From the NCBI RefSeq assembly GCF_027172205.1, contig NC_070614.1:1684001-1748000 (forward strand): a stretch of DNA of 64,000 nt, in the 5' to 3' direction. Shown here piece by piece: positions 44,261 to 55,340 of this stretch; the stretch's first letter is position 1, and every line of letters starts with the position of its first letter. This DNA comes from Podarcis raffonei. Lineage: Eukaryota > Chordata > Lepidosauria > Squamata > Lacertidae. The notes below the pieces were generated by a model. The model did no database searches. It had not been told where the DNA came from and worked only from the letters and a program-made list of their open reading frames with translations. A program made the position numbers and the translations under genes.

Positions 44261-44960
44261 TCCCAAGCAAATATCAAACGAAAGCCCTGCGGCATCTCTT
44301 CCCCCTCCCGAGCGTCAGTCCTTCTCTCCGCCTCGCGGATCCCGGGCGCCGCCTGCGCTGCTCCGCCCGCCAGAGGAGGAGGAGGAGGCGGAGGCCTCGC
44401 CTGGGAAGCCGCCGCGGGAGGAGCAGGAGGACCAAGAAGAAGAAGAAGAGGAGGAGGAGGAGGCTCCGCCGCCGCCGCCATGGCGCTGGTGACCCTGCAG
44501 CGCTCGCCCACCCCCAGCGCCGCCTCCTCCTCGGCCAGCACCAGCGAGGTGAGGGGCTCCTCCTTCGGCCGGCCACGCCAGCCCCGCGGGCCTCACCCGC
44601 CGCCGCCGCCGCCGCCGCCGGGGCTCGGCCTCCGCAGCGCCCGCCTTGGCCGGAGCCGGGAGGCCCAGAGCAGCCCCTCCGCGCAGCGTGGCCTCGCTTC
44701 GCCAGCCTGGGGGCTCCTCCCGGCCCGGCCTCCCCTCGCTGCCCCTCGCCCTCCTCTCTGGCCCCAGGAGAGCCTGCAAGGGGCGCCCGAGCCGCTCGCC
44801 GGGAAACCATTCGGGGCCGAAGCCCTCGCGGCAGCCGCCCCTTCCCGCAGCCCCGAGGCGCCTTCGCGGGGCTTGGCGATCTCTTTGTAATGTATTGCAG
44901 CCCGTAGAAAAGTTTATGGGCGCGAGGGAATGAAGTGGTAGGATGGATCGCGCCGCTTCA
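44160..44960 (+). promoter_or_regulatory. SSH1 CpG island promoter
   Basis: Sharp change from A-rich to CpG-dense sequence, including a double GC box (GGGGGCGGGGCGG, 44166-44179). No TATA box is placed upstream of the ATG. The leader is rich in GAG/GAA triplets. The start codon context GCCGCCGCCATGG (44471-44483) is an ideal Kozak sequence. Transcription start not determined. Confidence 0.8.
44480..44548 (+). CDS. SSH1: SSH1 exon 1, slingshot phosphatase 1 N-terminus
   Basis: SSH1 dephosphorylates cofilin/ADF and so reactivates actin filament severing; LIM kinase is its opponent. This exon gives the first 23 residues, MALVTLQRSPTPSAASSS then ASTSE, nearly identical to human SSH1, up to donor GTGAGG in phase 0. 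Longer open frames past 44548 are intron read-through. Only exons 1 and 2 lie in the window; the phosphatase domain is to the right. Confidence 0.93.
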
Positions 44961-46399
44961 TAACGAAGCCGGATGATGTCATATTTACTGTGAGGTTGTG
45001 AAATGTTTTTGTTTTTATTTCTAAACACCCTTAAAACTTGCCTGGAAGTAGAAAACAAAGCCAGAAATGGGGAGAGAGCTCATTTTCTACTTGTGAGGCT
45101 TAGCCCATGTAAGTCGCTGTAGTTAACTGGCCAGCCAAGGGATGCCTTGAACAGCTTAGAACCGAAATTTGGCCCATGGGAGGCGATGTGGAGTGAGTGG
45201 GATAGAGAAGAGAAGAACCTAATCTCACCTGGTTCTCTAGAGCAAGTCCATCATCCTGAGATCCAAAAAGCACCCACCATATTCTACATGCTTGGGCTTA
45301 TTCACCTGATCGGCCACCTGCCACTATATTGTGTGGGTTGTGGGATATTCTCAGATCCAAGCTTTCAGGTTAAAAAACTCATTTTCCACATCCAGGATCT
45401 GGTTGACCCCCCCCCCCGTCTCCAGGTGACTCCTGAATAGTTGAAATGTTCTTCATGCCCAAAAAAGTTTGTATGGTTGCATTCCATGGTTAGCTTTAGT
45501 GCTATTCTACCTTCTACAAGGAAAAGACTTGCCTGCTTGTTGAGCTTGATCTGTGGTTTTCATCAGTGCAATCTGTGCATGTTTCCTCAGAAGTAACTCC
45601 CACTGTGTTCAATGGGCCTTACTTTCAGGGTGAGTGTGCATAGGAGTCCATGCTTAGTGTGAGCATTTAAAATGTTTCCACCAGTGTACAGAGCTTCAGT
45701 TTTAAATGCCCTACATTTGGCAGTTTTGCTGAGAGAAAAACACAAACTCTTTGTGATCCCATTTACACAGTAGTATATTGGGAACAATCCTGATTGAAGT
45801 TATTGGGATTAAATTTCTGTGCTTGTGAGTGGTGTGTTGGGTTTGTTGCATCTCGTTCATGTTTCTTCTCTGCTATCTTTAGGTTGCCTATTGTGTAAGA
45901 TGCTGGCAGGGGTGGGGGAGCACCTCTCATGAGCACCTCTTGCCTCTCATCTGACGTTCAAAGTGTCCTAGTGATTGGATTTTATTTAGAGCAGCCTAGT
46001 GATTGGATTCCAAAAGACAACATGTATTTTTTTAGACAGCTTGCTTTGATCAGAGGAGGATAAAAACGTAACTGGAATGAAATGATATATAGCTGCTTTC
46101 TAAAGCTCTTAATTGGTTCATCTGTAAAATTTTAAAGTGCATATAACCAAACCTCCATAGGTGCCTTTTTGAAATATTAAATGAATATTTCCTTAATAAT
46201 ACATTCATATTGGTTACATGTGGTTTGCAGGCACTGACCAGCCCCAGTCCTGTTAACGTCAGCAACTAGCGGCCTCCTGTGCCTTAAGACCATTCCTTGG
46301 AACCAGCTAGGGTTAGGAAACCTATGAAATCAAAACACAGGCTGCCGCTTAGGAAAGGCCATCTATATTTGTTTCCTCTTCAGTCCCTATTCCAGTAAG

Positions 46400-47515
46400 A
46401 TACCATAATAATAATAATAGTAGTAGTAGTAGTAGTAGTATTTATTTATTTATTTATTATACCCCGCCCATCTGGCTGGATTTCCCCAGTCACTATGGGC
46501 GGCTCCCAACAGAATATAAAAACACAATAAAACATCAAACATTAAAAACTTCCCTGAACAGGGCTGCCTTCAGATGTCTTCTAAAAGTCTGGTAGTTGTT
46601 TTTCTCTTTGACATCTGATGGGAGGGTGTTCCACAGGCGGGTGCCACCACCGAGAAGGCCCTTTGCCTGGTTCCCTGTATCCTCACTTCTTGCAGTGAGG
46701 GAACTGCCAGAAGGCCCTTGGAGCTGGACCTCAATGTCTGGGCAGAACGATGGGGCGTGGGTATGCTCCTTCAGGTATACTGGGCTGAGGCCATTTAGAG
46801 CTTTAAAGGTCAGCACCAACACTTTGAATTGTGCTTGGAAACATATTGGGAGCCAGTGTATATCTTTCAGGACCAGTGTTATATGGTCTCGGCGGCCGTT
46901 CCCAGTCACCAGTCTTATCTGCCGCATTCTGGATTAATTGTTGTTTCCGGGTCACCTTCAAAGGTAGTCCCACATAGAGTGCATTGCAGTAGTCAAAGTG
47001 AGAGCATCCAAAGCATGCACCACTCTGGTGAGATAGTCTTCGGGCAGGTAGGGTCTCAGCCTGCGTACCAGATGGAGCTGATAAACAGCTGTCCTGGACA
47101 CAGAATTGACCTGCGTCTCCATGGTCAGCTGTGAGTCCAAAATGACTCCCAGGCTGCGCACCTGTTCCTTCAGGGGCACAGTTACCCCATTCAGGACCAG
47201 GGAGTCCTCCACACCTGTTTGCCCCCTGTCCCCCCAAAACAGCACAGTGGTACCTCGGGTTAAGAACTTAATTCATTCTGGAGGTCCCTTAACCTGAAAC
47301 TGTTCTTAACCTGAGGTACTACTTTAGCTAATGGGGCCTCCCGCTGCTGCCGCACAATTTCTGTTCTCATCCTGAAGCAAAGTTCTTAACCCGAGGTGCT
47401 ATTTCTGGCTTAGCCAAGTCTGTAACCTGAAGCGTCTGTAATCTGAAGCGTATGTAACCCAAGGTACCACTGTACTTCTGTCTTGACGAGATTCAACCTC
47501 AATCTTTTAGCCTCT
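46400..47515 (-). mobile_element. L2-like LINE, 3' part, split by a MITE
   Basis: Close relative of 178-1065. Minus-strand frames give SLGVILDSQLTMETQVNS, ALTLTTAMHSMWDYL and DHITLVLKDIHWLPICF, with frameshifts between them. The 3' tail is an ATA/GTA tract at 46406-46440 followed by TTTA units. The Tc1/mariner-like MITE 47245-47472 interrupts it. Confidence 0.8.
47245..47472 (-). mobile_element. Tc1/mariner-like MITE, second copy
   Basis: 228 bp, inverted relative to 41175-41405, ends CAGTGGTACCTCGGGTTA and its inverse. Flanked by CA (47243-47244) and TA (47473-47474). The unoccupied equivalent site in the related LINE reads AACAGTACTTCTG at 1001-1013, confirming TA as the target. Confidence 0.85.
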
Positions 47516-47744
47516 CTCTCTTTTTCCTGTTATCTTCATTAGGTTAATCTGGTGATTAAAGCTTTTTGGGGGGAAAACCAACATTTTTATTGGGGGTTTT
47601 TTACAAATACAATAACCATTAAACACTTGTGATTATAGCTTTCAGCCCTAAAAGAGAGGCAAAGATCTAGTCCTTGTCCCCTGAAACCTGTAACATATTA
47701 TTTCCCTTTTCATATTATTAAATGAAGCAACAAAGCCAGTGTGA

Positions 47745-47930
47745 TGTTGTGCTGAGGTTGTGAACTGAGCACTTCAGTCAGTCATGAAGTTTGCTTGGGT
47801 GACCTGGCTTCTCTGTCTCCCTAACCTACCTCTCAGGGTTGTTGGGGAGAAATGGGGAAGGGGTGGCATATATGCCCCTCTTAAGCTCCTTGGAGAAAGC
47901 ATGTGATGATAAGGCAATAAATGTATGCAT
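47745..47930 (+). repeat. Interspersed LINE/SINE tail, unassigned
   Basis: 'ctccctaacctacctctcag' then 'aagctccttggagaaagcat' and 'gcaataaatg'. A second copy lies at 59585-59730 ('cctaacctacctcacatag', 'gagctccttggaggaaaag'). Confidence 0.55.
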
Positions 47931-48034
47931 GCTATTATTTTATTGAAGCTATTTTTAAAACTTGCAAGAAAACCTTTTGAATCATATTATTTTGAGCCTT
48001 TAATGCTTAATGCTTCTTGCTCTTTCCCCTTCAG

Positions 48035-48075
48035 TTGGAGGTTGGCAGTGATGACGACCGCAAGCTGAACCTGAG
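48035..48075 (+). CDS. SSH1: SSH1 exon 2
   Basis: 41 bases encoding LEVGSDDDRKLNL plus two bases (AG) of the next codon, which would give serine or arginine; human has serine (LNLS). Acceptor CTTTCCCCTTCAG, donor GTAAGC. Exon 1 joins in phase 0 to read STSE-LEVGSDDD, close to human NSE-LEAGSEED. Confidence 0.94.
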
Positions 48076-48884
48076 GTAAGCAGGAGCTATTTAAACCCTT
48101 GCTCCAAAAGTTGTTTCTGGCATCCCCTGCCCCCCTCGCTGGTTTATGTGATCCCATATAAGGTCTTGATCCTGTGTGAAGGACTGGGGAGAATGTTCCA
48201 ATTTGCAGGTGGATGGAGACTGCTGCTGGCTGGGTCCCTCTTACCCACCCCATGTTCATTGGTCTATTACTGCCATTTCTTCCATGTGATTCTTGGATAC
48301 GAGTGAGGCCCGATATTAAATGCGACATGGGGCATTTAGGAAAAACATACCTTGGTGGTCTTCCATATTTCTCATTTAAACCCAAGTTGTTTCACTGGTG
48401 CCGAGGCACGGAGGGATCTGTGACTAATGCACTACACATGCTAATGCTTCATGTGACTGTCTGTGTTATTTGTTAGGAGATCTGCCTGGTGTTTGGGGTT
48501 ATCAGTGATAGTTTCCACCTGCCAGGGACCCGTGGTCCAGCTTGAGAGAGAACAATGTGCATCTTGGCTGTTTCTCCAGGCTGTGTGGCTTCATATGCAG
48601 ACTGTATCAGGGCAGGGCCTGGACTGTCGCTGGTTGTACTTGAATCCAGACCTGGGAAGCAGCTTTCTAACTGGAACTAGATAAAAAAATTTGCGTTGGA
48701 GCTAGAAGAGCAACAGGTTTTTATGTTTTTTTAACCTGTTCTGTTGAACATGCAAGAGCAGAAGCTCCTGGGATTAATACCAGACCTGGTCAAGCCAGAG
48801 GCTCTGCACTGGCTGCCAGTCTCAGAGCTGATGATATATTCTGGAATTCCCATTTGTGCCTCTGAGACATGAGCGGTGTTGTTC
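48076..48884 (+). other. Start of SSH1 intron 2
   Basis: Intron 2 runs from 48076 past the window end. This part shows nothing recognisable except a short LINE-like stretch near 48740-48880 ('ctctgcactggctgccagtc'). Confidence 0.5.
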
Positions 48885-48899
48885 ATAAAGTACCTAAGA

Positions 48900-51576
48900 A
48901 AGCACAAGGAAAGAAGCTTATATCACACTTATACCTAAAACTGAGTCTGAGAAGACACAACTTAAGAACTACCGCCCCATATCCCTGCTTAATGTGGATT
49001 ACAAAATTTTTGCAGACATTTTGGCCAAAAGACTCAAAAAAGTATTAGCAGAGATGATATACAAAGACCAGGCTGGCTTTCTCCCTGGTAGACATTTATC
49101 TGATAACATGAGGAATGTAATTAATATTTTGGAAAAGCTACAAGTGAATATCAACACAAAAGCAGTTTTGATATTTGTAGACGCGGAGAAAGCCTTCGAC
49201 AATATTTCTTGGAGTTTTATGAAGAAAAATCTTCAGGGGATGGGGGTTGGACAAAACTTTGAAAATGGTATAGGTGCGATTTACTCTGAACAAAAGGCTA
49301 AATTGATAGTTAACAACATAGTGACAGAAGAATTTAAAATTGAGAAAGGGACACGACAAGGCTGCCCAATTTCCCCACTGCTCTTTATCTCGGTCCTGGA
49401 GGTTTTGCTAAATATGATTAGAAGGGACCAGCTGATTCATGGTATCCAGGTCGGAGCGAAACAATACAAACTTAAGGCTTTTGCAGATGATCTTGTATTG
49501 ACATTACAGGAGCCAGTATCTAGTACCAAGAGGGCTCTAGAATTAATCCAGGAGTTTGGTCAAGTGGCTGGTTTTAAATTGAATAAGTTAAAAACTAAGG
49601 TTTTGGAGAAAAATTTGACCCCGATTGAGAGAGGGAGGTTTCAGAAAGAGACAGACTTAATATTAGTAAAGAAGGTAAAATACCTGGGGGTGAATATGAC
49701 TTCTAAGAATGTGAATTTATTTAAAGACAATTATGAGAAATGTTGGTCAGAAGTGAAGAAAGATTTAGAAATTTGGTCGAATCTGAAGCTTTCCTTGCTT
49801 GGTCGAATTGCTGTCATCAAGATGAATGTATTGCCGAGAATGTTGTTTTTGTTTCAGTCATTACAAATTATTGACAAGATGGATTGTTTCAAGAGGTGGC
49901 AAAGAGATATATCTAGATTTGTCTGGCAGGGCAAAAAGCCCAGAATAAAATTTAAGATACTTAATGATGCTAAAGATAGAGGGGGGGTTTGCCCTGCCGG
50001 ACCTTAAACTTTATTATGAATCAGCAGCTTTTTGCTGGTTGAAGGAATGGCTGCTTCTTGAGAACACTGACATTTTAGATCTTGAAGGTTATGACAATGT
50101 ATTCGGGTGGCCTGCATATTTGTGGTATGGCAAGGTTAAAGCACATAAGGCTTTTAAAAACCATATTGTCAGGAAAGCATTGTTTAATGTTTGGATAAGA
50201 TATAAAGATTTTCTGGAGAGTAAAACCCCAAGGTGGTTATCACCTATGGAAGTGAAAGCTATGAAAAAACTTAACATGGAGGCCAAATGGCCAAAATATT
50301 GGGAAATTTTAGAACTGGAAGGTGACAAGTTGAAATTGCAGAGTTATGTATGAGAAGCTTAAAGGGAAGGTGCGAGACTGGCTACATTACTTTCAAATAA
50401 GAGAAGTCTACAACCTAGATAAAAAAATCGGTTTCCAGGTGGAAAAATCAAAATTAGAAACAGAACTGTTAGAACCCAATGCTAAGATATTATCAAGAAT
50501 GTATAATTTGCTGTTGAAATGGAGTACTGAGGAAGAAACGGTAAAATCTGCTATGATTAAATGGGCACAAGATATAGGACACATTATTATGTTTGCTGAC
50601 TGGGAACAGTTGTGGACCACCGGGATTAAATTTACGGCATGTTATGCCCTAAGAGAGAATATTATAAAAATGATGTATAGGTGGTACCTGACACCAGTCA
50701 AGCTTGCAAAAATTTATCATTTGTTCGATAATAAATGTTGGAAATGTAAAGAAACTGAAGGTACATTCTTTCACCTTTGGTGGACGTGCCCAAGGATTAA
50801 GGCTTTCTGGGAGATGATTTATAATGAAATGAAAAAGGTATTAAAATATACTTTCCTGAAGAAACCAGAGGCCTTTCTCCTGGGCATAGTTGGCCAATTG
50901 GTGTCAAAGAAGGATAGAACTTTCTTTATGTATGCTACAGCAGCAGCAAGAATACTTATTGCAAAGCATTGGAAGACACAAGATTTGCCAGAAATACTTA
51001 TTGCAAAGCATTGGAAGACACAAGATTTGCCCAGAAATGACTGGCAGAATTCGAGATCAGGGAGAAGAGTCGGTGGAAGAAGATTGAAAGAAATTTAAAA
51101 CTTATTTACAGAAATATTGTAAAATGTATGAATGTTGATGACATTGAAATGAAATGAAGGGGTTCTAGCAACAAGACTTAACGTAAGACTGGATTGATAA
51201 TAGATGAAAATTTGAAATGATAATTTGGGAGGAAAACCAACTAAGGATAAAGTAGTAGAATATGAATTTGCTGAACCAATTTTCAAAAAGGGATACAAAA
51301 AAGGGAGGCGTGAGGAAGTCAGGAAAATAAGTTAATCAAAGATGAGAAATGAAAAAAGAGGGATTTGTGTTTTTTCTTTTTGTGCGCGCTTATTAGTTTT
51401 TTCTGGTCTCTTTTTCTTTTTTCTTTGTTAGGTTAAATGTTAGTATTTTTGTATGTTTTAATTTTGTATTGTTGTGTTTTATATTTTTCTTGTGTTTTTT
51501 ATTGTTCTTTGTTTGTTCTTCTGGTATTTCCTTATTGTTAAAAACTTAATAAAATATTATTATATAAAAAAATAAA
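48900..51576 (+). mobile_element. L1 LINE, 5'-truncated, young
   Basis: 2.68 kb of ORF2 from within the RT to the 3' end, with target duplication ATAAAGTACCTAAGA (48885-48899 and 51577-51591), perfect over 15 bases. RT motifs: LLNVDYKIFADILAKRL, FVDAEKAFDNISW, GTRQGCPISPLLF and FADD (AFADDLVLTL). C-terminal CWKCKETEGTFFHLWWTC near 50730-50785. Frame changes at the G8 run near 49980 and near 50350, so not functional. A 43-base tandem duplication lies at about 50951-51035. The tail has AATAAAATATT plus A-rich end. It lies sense in SSH1 intron 2. Confidence 0.93.
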
Positions 51577-51946
51577 ATAAAGTACCTAAGATTTTCTTTG
51601 CACTGTGTGAAGCTAAGAAAACAGGCCCGTATCTTCTTTCATGCTTACAAGCTAATAGGCACAATACAAAAGGGGGGATTTGATTTACCTTTAAAACTCT
51701 TCCTGCCTTGGGACTACCACACTTGAAGGGCCACCTGATTGCATATGGTTTCTTTCTTCCTGGCATGCTGAAGGAGTGGAAAAGGGGTGAAGCACATGTT
51801 CAACATGTTTATTATAAACCATAGCTTTAAAGTGATGTGCAAACCAGGCTTGCGGTTCTTAGCCAGTATTTACATTTTAATTGCTTTCTTCTTTGCATAT
51901 ATGACCCTGGGAATATGATTGAAGGGTGTACGTTTGTGTGTATGTA

Positions 51947-52196
51947 CAGTCGTACCTTGGTTTTTGAACACCTTAATTTTTGAATGTTTTGGCTCCTGAA
52001 TGCCGCCCACCCGGAAGTGACTGTTCCAGTTTGTGAACTATTTTTGGAAGCCGAATGTCCAGTTGGGCTTCCGCAGCTTCCGATTGGCTACAGGAGCTTC
52101 CTGAAGCCAATCAGAAGCCGCGCTTTGGTTTCCAAACGTTTTGGAAGTTGAACAGACTTCTGGAACAGATTCTGTTCGACTTCCAAGGTACAGCTG
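51947..52196. mobile_element. MITE with TIRs, relative of the TA-flanked family
   Basis: 250 bp, ends CAGTCGTACCTTGGTTTTTG and the inverse of CTTCCAAGGTACAGCTG. The ends resemble CAGTGGTACCTCGG of the Tc1/mariner-like MITE. TA lies on the left (51945-51946) but the right flank is TG. Confidence 0.65.
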
Positions 52197-52864
52197 TGTC
52201 TATATATATTAACCTATCTATCAATCTATCAATACAGTTTTCAGGGTGTGGAACAGGAAAACAAAGAACTTTCAGTTCCAAAACTTTCCAGTTCCATAAT
52301 GACCTTGTAGAATGACCACTTGTAGATGCCTTGTTGAATGGCATTTGGTTGTAACTGAGACAACAGAGTGAGTCTTCCCTCTCCTTCTGAGGCAGTCAGG
52401 TGGAAGAATGGCTGCTGATAAATGAGTACACATAGCTTACAAAGTGAGTTCCCTGGGCTCAGGTTCCAGCCACATGAGGTCCCCATTTCAAACTACAGGA
52501 TCCCAGTTAGGTTGCTGCCTTGAATGACTCCTCCTCTGCTGGGCAGCAGTTGCCTCCTGGCTCCACTTCTGAGACAAGACAGCCAACCAGCTGCACCTTT
52601 ATTCAGGGAAGATGGCTGGCAGTCCTTGTTCTGTACTGCCAAACAGCAACAAATGATGCTAATTAAGCATAGGAGCAGCCAACCTTCACTGGCAGAATTC
52701 AGTAATTACTGGTCCCTGTTGGCAATCAGGTGACTTGAAATTTTGCATCCTGGTTTGTTGTTCACCACCATTATTGGAGACGCTGTCAGATAGGTGGAGG
52801 ACTCTGTCTCTTGAACAGAGAGAACTTAAAGGACAATTTGCTTGAAACTTATTAGTTTAGGGTA

Positions 52865-53185
52865 AAGGCAAGTAAGTGACACGATAGAAGTTTATAAAAT
52901 GATGCATGGCATGGAGGAAGTGGGCTGGAAAGTTATTCTCCCTCTCTCATAACACTATAACTCATGGACACCAAATGAAGCTGAGTGTTGGAAGCTGCAG
53001 GACACAGCAGTGCTTTTGGATGCCAGTTACTGGAAACTACACGGAGGGAGAGGGCTCTTGCGCTAGAACCCTGCCTGTGCGCTTCCCGGAAGAGGCACCT
53101 GGGTGGCCACTGTGAGAACAGGATGCTGACCTGAAGGGAACATTGACCTGATCCCACAGGCTCTTGTTATGTTCTTATAGTTTAG
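52865..53185 (+). repeat. CR1/L3-like LINE 3' region
   Basis: 'gataaaatgatgcatggcat'-type start (TTTATAAAATGATGCATGGC), 'aacactataactcatggaca', 'gtgagaacaggatgctgacc' and the GTTATGTTCTTAT end. Partly deleted inside. Confidence 0.8.
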
Positions 53186-53569
53186 AGTTGCTGTGTTGCG
53201 TTCTGAGTCCATTGGGGGGCACTCTCAGTCTGCTTCTTCTGAGATAACTCTCAGGCCCTTGTTTTCTCTGTGATATAGTTTTGTCTAGCTTTTACATCCA
53301 TCAGAAGGCTGCTGCAGGCACAGAAGTTGGCTTGAAAGGCAGGCCTTTTCCGCTGCAGGAGTCAAGAGGGCAATTGGAACAGAGCAACACCTGCAGTTGC
53401 AAATATAATCTTTAAGACAGGAAAGCTCTGTCCAGGAGAGAGCAGAATAATTTGGGCTTCAGTCTTATTTTGGTGTGTTTGTATTTAAAGTAAACCATGC
53501 TCACAAGATATAACCATGCAGTTTTCAATCTTGGCCAATATTAAATCAGGTATGGGGGGAACATAGATG

Positions 53570-53645
53570 TTGCTGAACTACAAGTCCCATCATCCCTGGC
53601 CATTGGCCATTGGCCATGCTAGCTGGGGCTGATGGGAGCCATATA
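53570..53645. repeat. Palindromic short repeat (ACTACAATTCCC family)
   Basis: Arms 'aactacaagtcccatcatcc' and 'gctgatgggagccatatag'; diverged. Confidence 0.6.
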
Positions 53646-53809
53646 GTCTTTTGTCAAACATGGATGAAATTCACAGTGCATACAATTTTCTTTCTAGATT
53701 CTATTATTTATTTATTTTTAACTGTTTCTTTTTATGATAAGTCTCAAAGCAACTCATACATTAAAGAAAAAATGCTGCTTGTGAAGCAAGAATTGGAACC
53801 AATGATACC

Positions 53810-54236
53810 TGTCAGGGAAGAGTTAGAGTTAGAAGATTCCAGTTTCCCAGAGGGAGAAAGCATTCCCCAAGGGGGGAAGGAGAGCAGTGAATTGAAGAGA
53901 AGAGAGCAAGAGGAACAACAGGGAGGGACCGGCTGTTCCCAGGAAAGGCAAGGGTTCAGTTCTAGCTCAGATTGGGAGGAGGGGAGATACAGGCCAGCTC
54001 TAGCCAGGAGGTTAGAAAAAAGAGCGGGAAAGCGAAGGGAAGGGCGCCTTCGCCATTTTGAGGGTGGCTGGTCATGGAGAAGCAGAGCTCAGAAGGTATC
54101 TGAAAGAAGTGACTCTGAGGAATAATATTTAAGAACCGTTTATAAGAATGTTTTGTTAATACGCAATAAAAAGTTTTATAAAAGAACAAGAAGCATTTGT
54201 GTGGTGATCTGAAGAGGACAACGACCAGTCCTGACA
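53810..54236 (+). repeat. 5' LTR of the Ty3/Gypsy element
   Basis: Starts TGTCAGGGAAGAG, ends CAGTCCTGACA. Short inner inverted repeat TGTCAGG / CCTGACA at its ends; AATAAA near 54166. Confidence 0.95.
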
Positions 54237-55340
54237 GAATACCTTCTGCTCTGCGCCTCTTCACTATAAGTAAAGAAGAAGCCAAAATGGAGGGAGCTGT
54301 GGCGCCAGTTGGGCAAGGAGAAACCCCAGCGCTCCAGCTAACATTACAGGACTTACGGCAACAGAACTTACAGTTGAAAAGTCAAGTCGACGTACTATCA
54401 GCAGCATTGGGAGAACATAGAGCCATGTTGCAAGCGACGCAGGGAGATAGAGTGAGTAAAACATTTACTGTACGTCCGCGTAGCTTCAAGGGAGAAAGCT
54501 CTGAATACATGGCTTTCAAGACAGAAATTTCTTACATAATAGAGATAAAGGATAAAGAATTTCAATCTGAGCAAGAGAAGGTTGCTTATGTGATTAATTT
54601 CTTGGAAGGGAGGGCTAAGGACTGTGTTATACCCCTAATATCTAGGAGGGATGCCGCCCTAGGAAATCTACAAATTTTTCTGCAGTATCTAGACACGATT
54701 TTCTTAGACCCTGCGCATGAAACAACCACAGCTAGGCAGCTGTTGAGAATGAGACAAGGAAAGGACACTGTGGGAGTTTATTGGTTCACCTTTAGTTTGC
54801 TGGTGCAGAAATTAAAATGGGATCTGAATTCCCCAACAGTTGCAGCCCTTTTTAGGGAAGGACTGAATAATGAGATTTTAGACCAATTGGCCCAAATGCC
54901 AGAACCTAGTTCCTTGGACTCTCTGGTCCGAACTTGCCTGCAATTGAGCCTACGCGTGGAACGGAGGGCTAGTGAAAAGAAGGAACAATGGCGAGCACGG
55001 TGGCGGGAAAACAATATTATTGAAAGTACAGAGAGCAGAGCGGGCAACATGACAGGACGAGAGTGGCCAGAGCCCATGGAATTAGGAGCAGCCAGACCCC
55101 TCCCAGTGACTACCACTTCCATAGTAAGAGGAAATGCAGGAAGAGACACAAGACGTTGCTTCGTCTGTGGAAAACCAGGACATCTAGCACGACAATGTCG
55201 CAATCGTAAAGGATGGGAGTCTCTATCTGGAGCAGACATGAGAGAAGAAAATTGCTCGAAGGAACTGCATCAGGGAAACGAATGTCCCCGGCTGGAAATG
55301 GGAGCTTGCAGCCGGGTGGAGGAACAATAGAAGGCTCTCA
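54237..55340 (+). pseudogene. gag region of the Ty3/Gypsy element
   Basis: Codes for a capsid-like protein of the Ty3/Gypsy kind; seen features are a Gln/Leu-rich coiled stretch (LQDLRQQNLQLKSQVDVL) early on and a single CCHC zinc knuckle, CFVCGKPGHLARQC, near the C-terminus (about 55155-55200). Treated as a fossil. Confidence 0.88.

Larger units (their letters stand above)
44549..48034 (+). other. SSH1 intron 1
   Basis: Starts in the CpG island. A short 'agaagtaactcccactgtgt' repeat relic lies near 45590-45653, an L2-like LINE at 46400-47515 and a MIR/LINE-like tail at 47745-47930. 45000-45580 and 45660-46380 show nothing else. Confidence 0.6.

Noticed and set aside
44274-45058. Long minus-strand open frames over the SSH1 first exon
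   Set aside because: They are Arg/Ser/Pro-rich shadows of CpG-island sequence, have no family motif and overlap a well-supported plus-strand exon.
53610-54125. Open frame that could pass for a host gene
   Set aside because: Most of it lies in the 5' LTR and the same peptide is read in the 3' LTR; it belongs to the retroelement.
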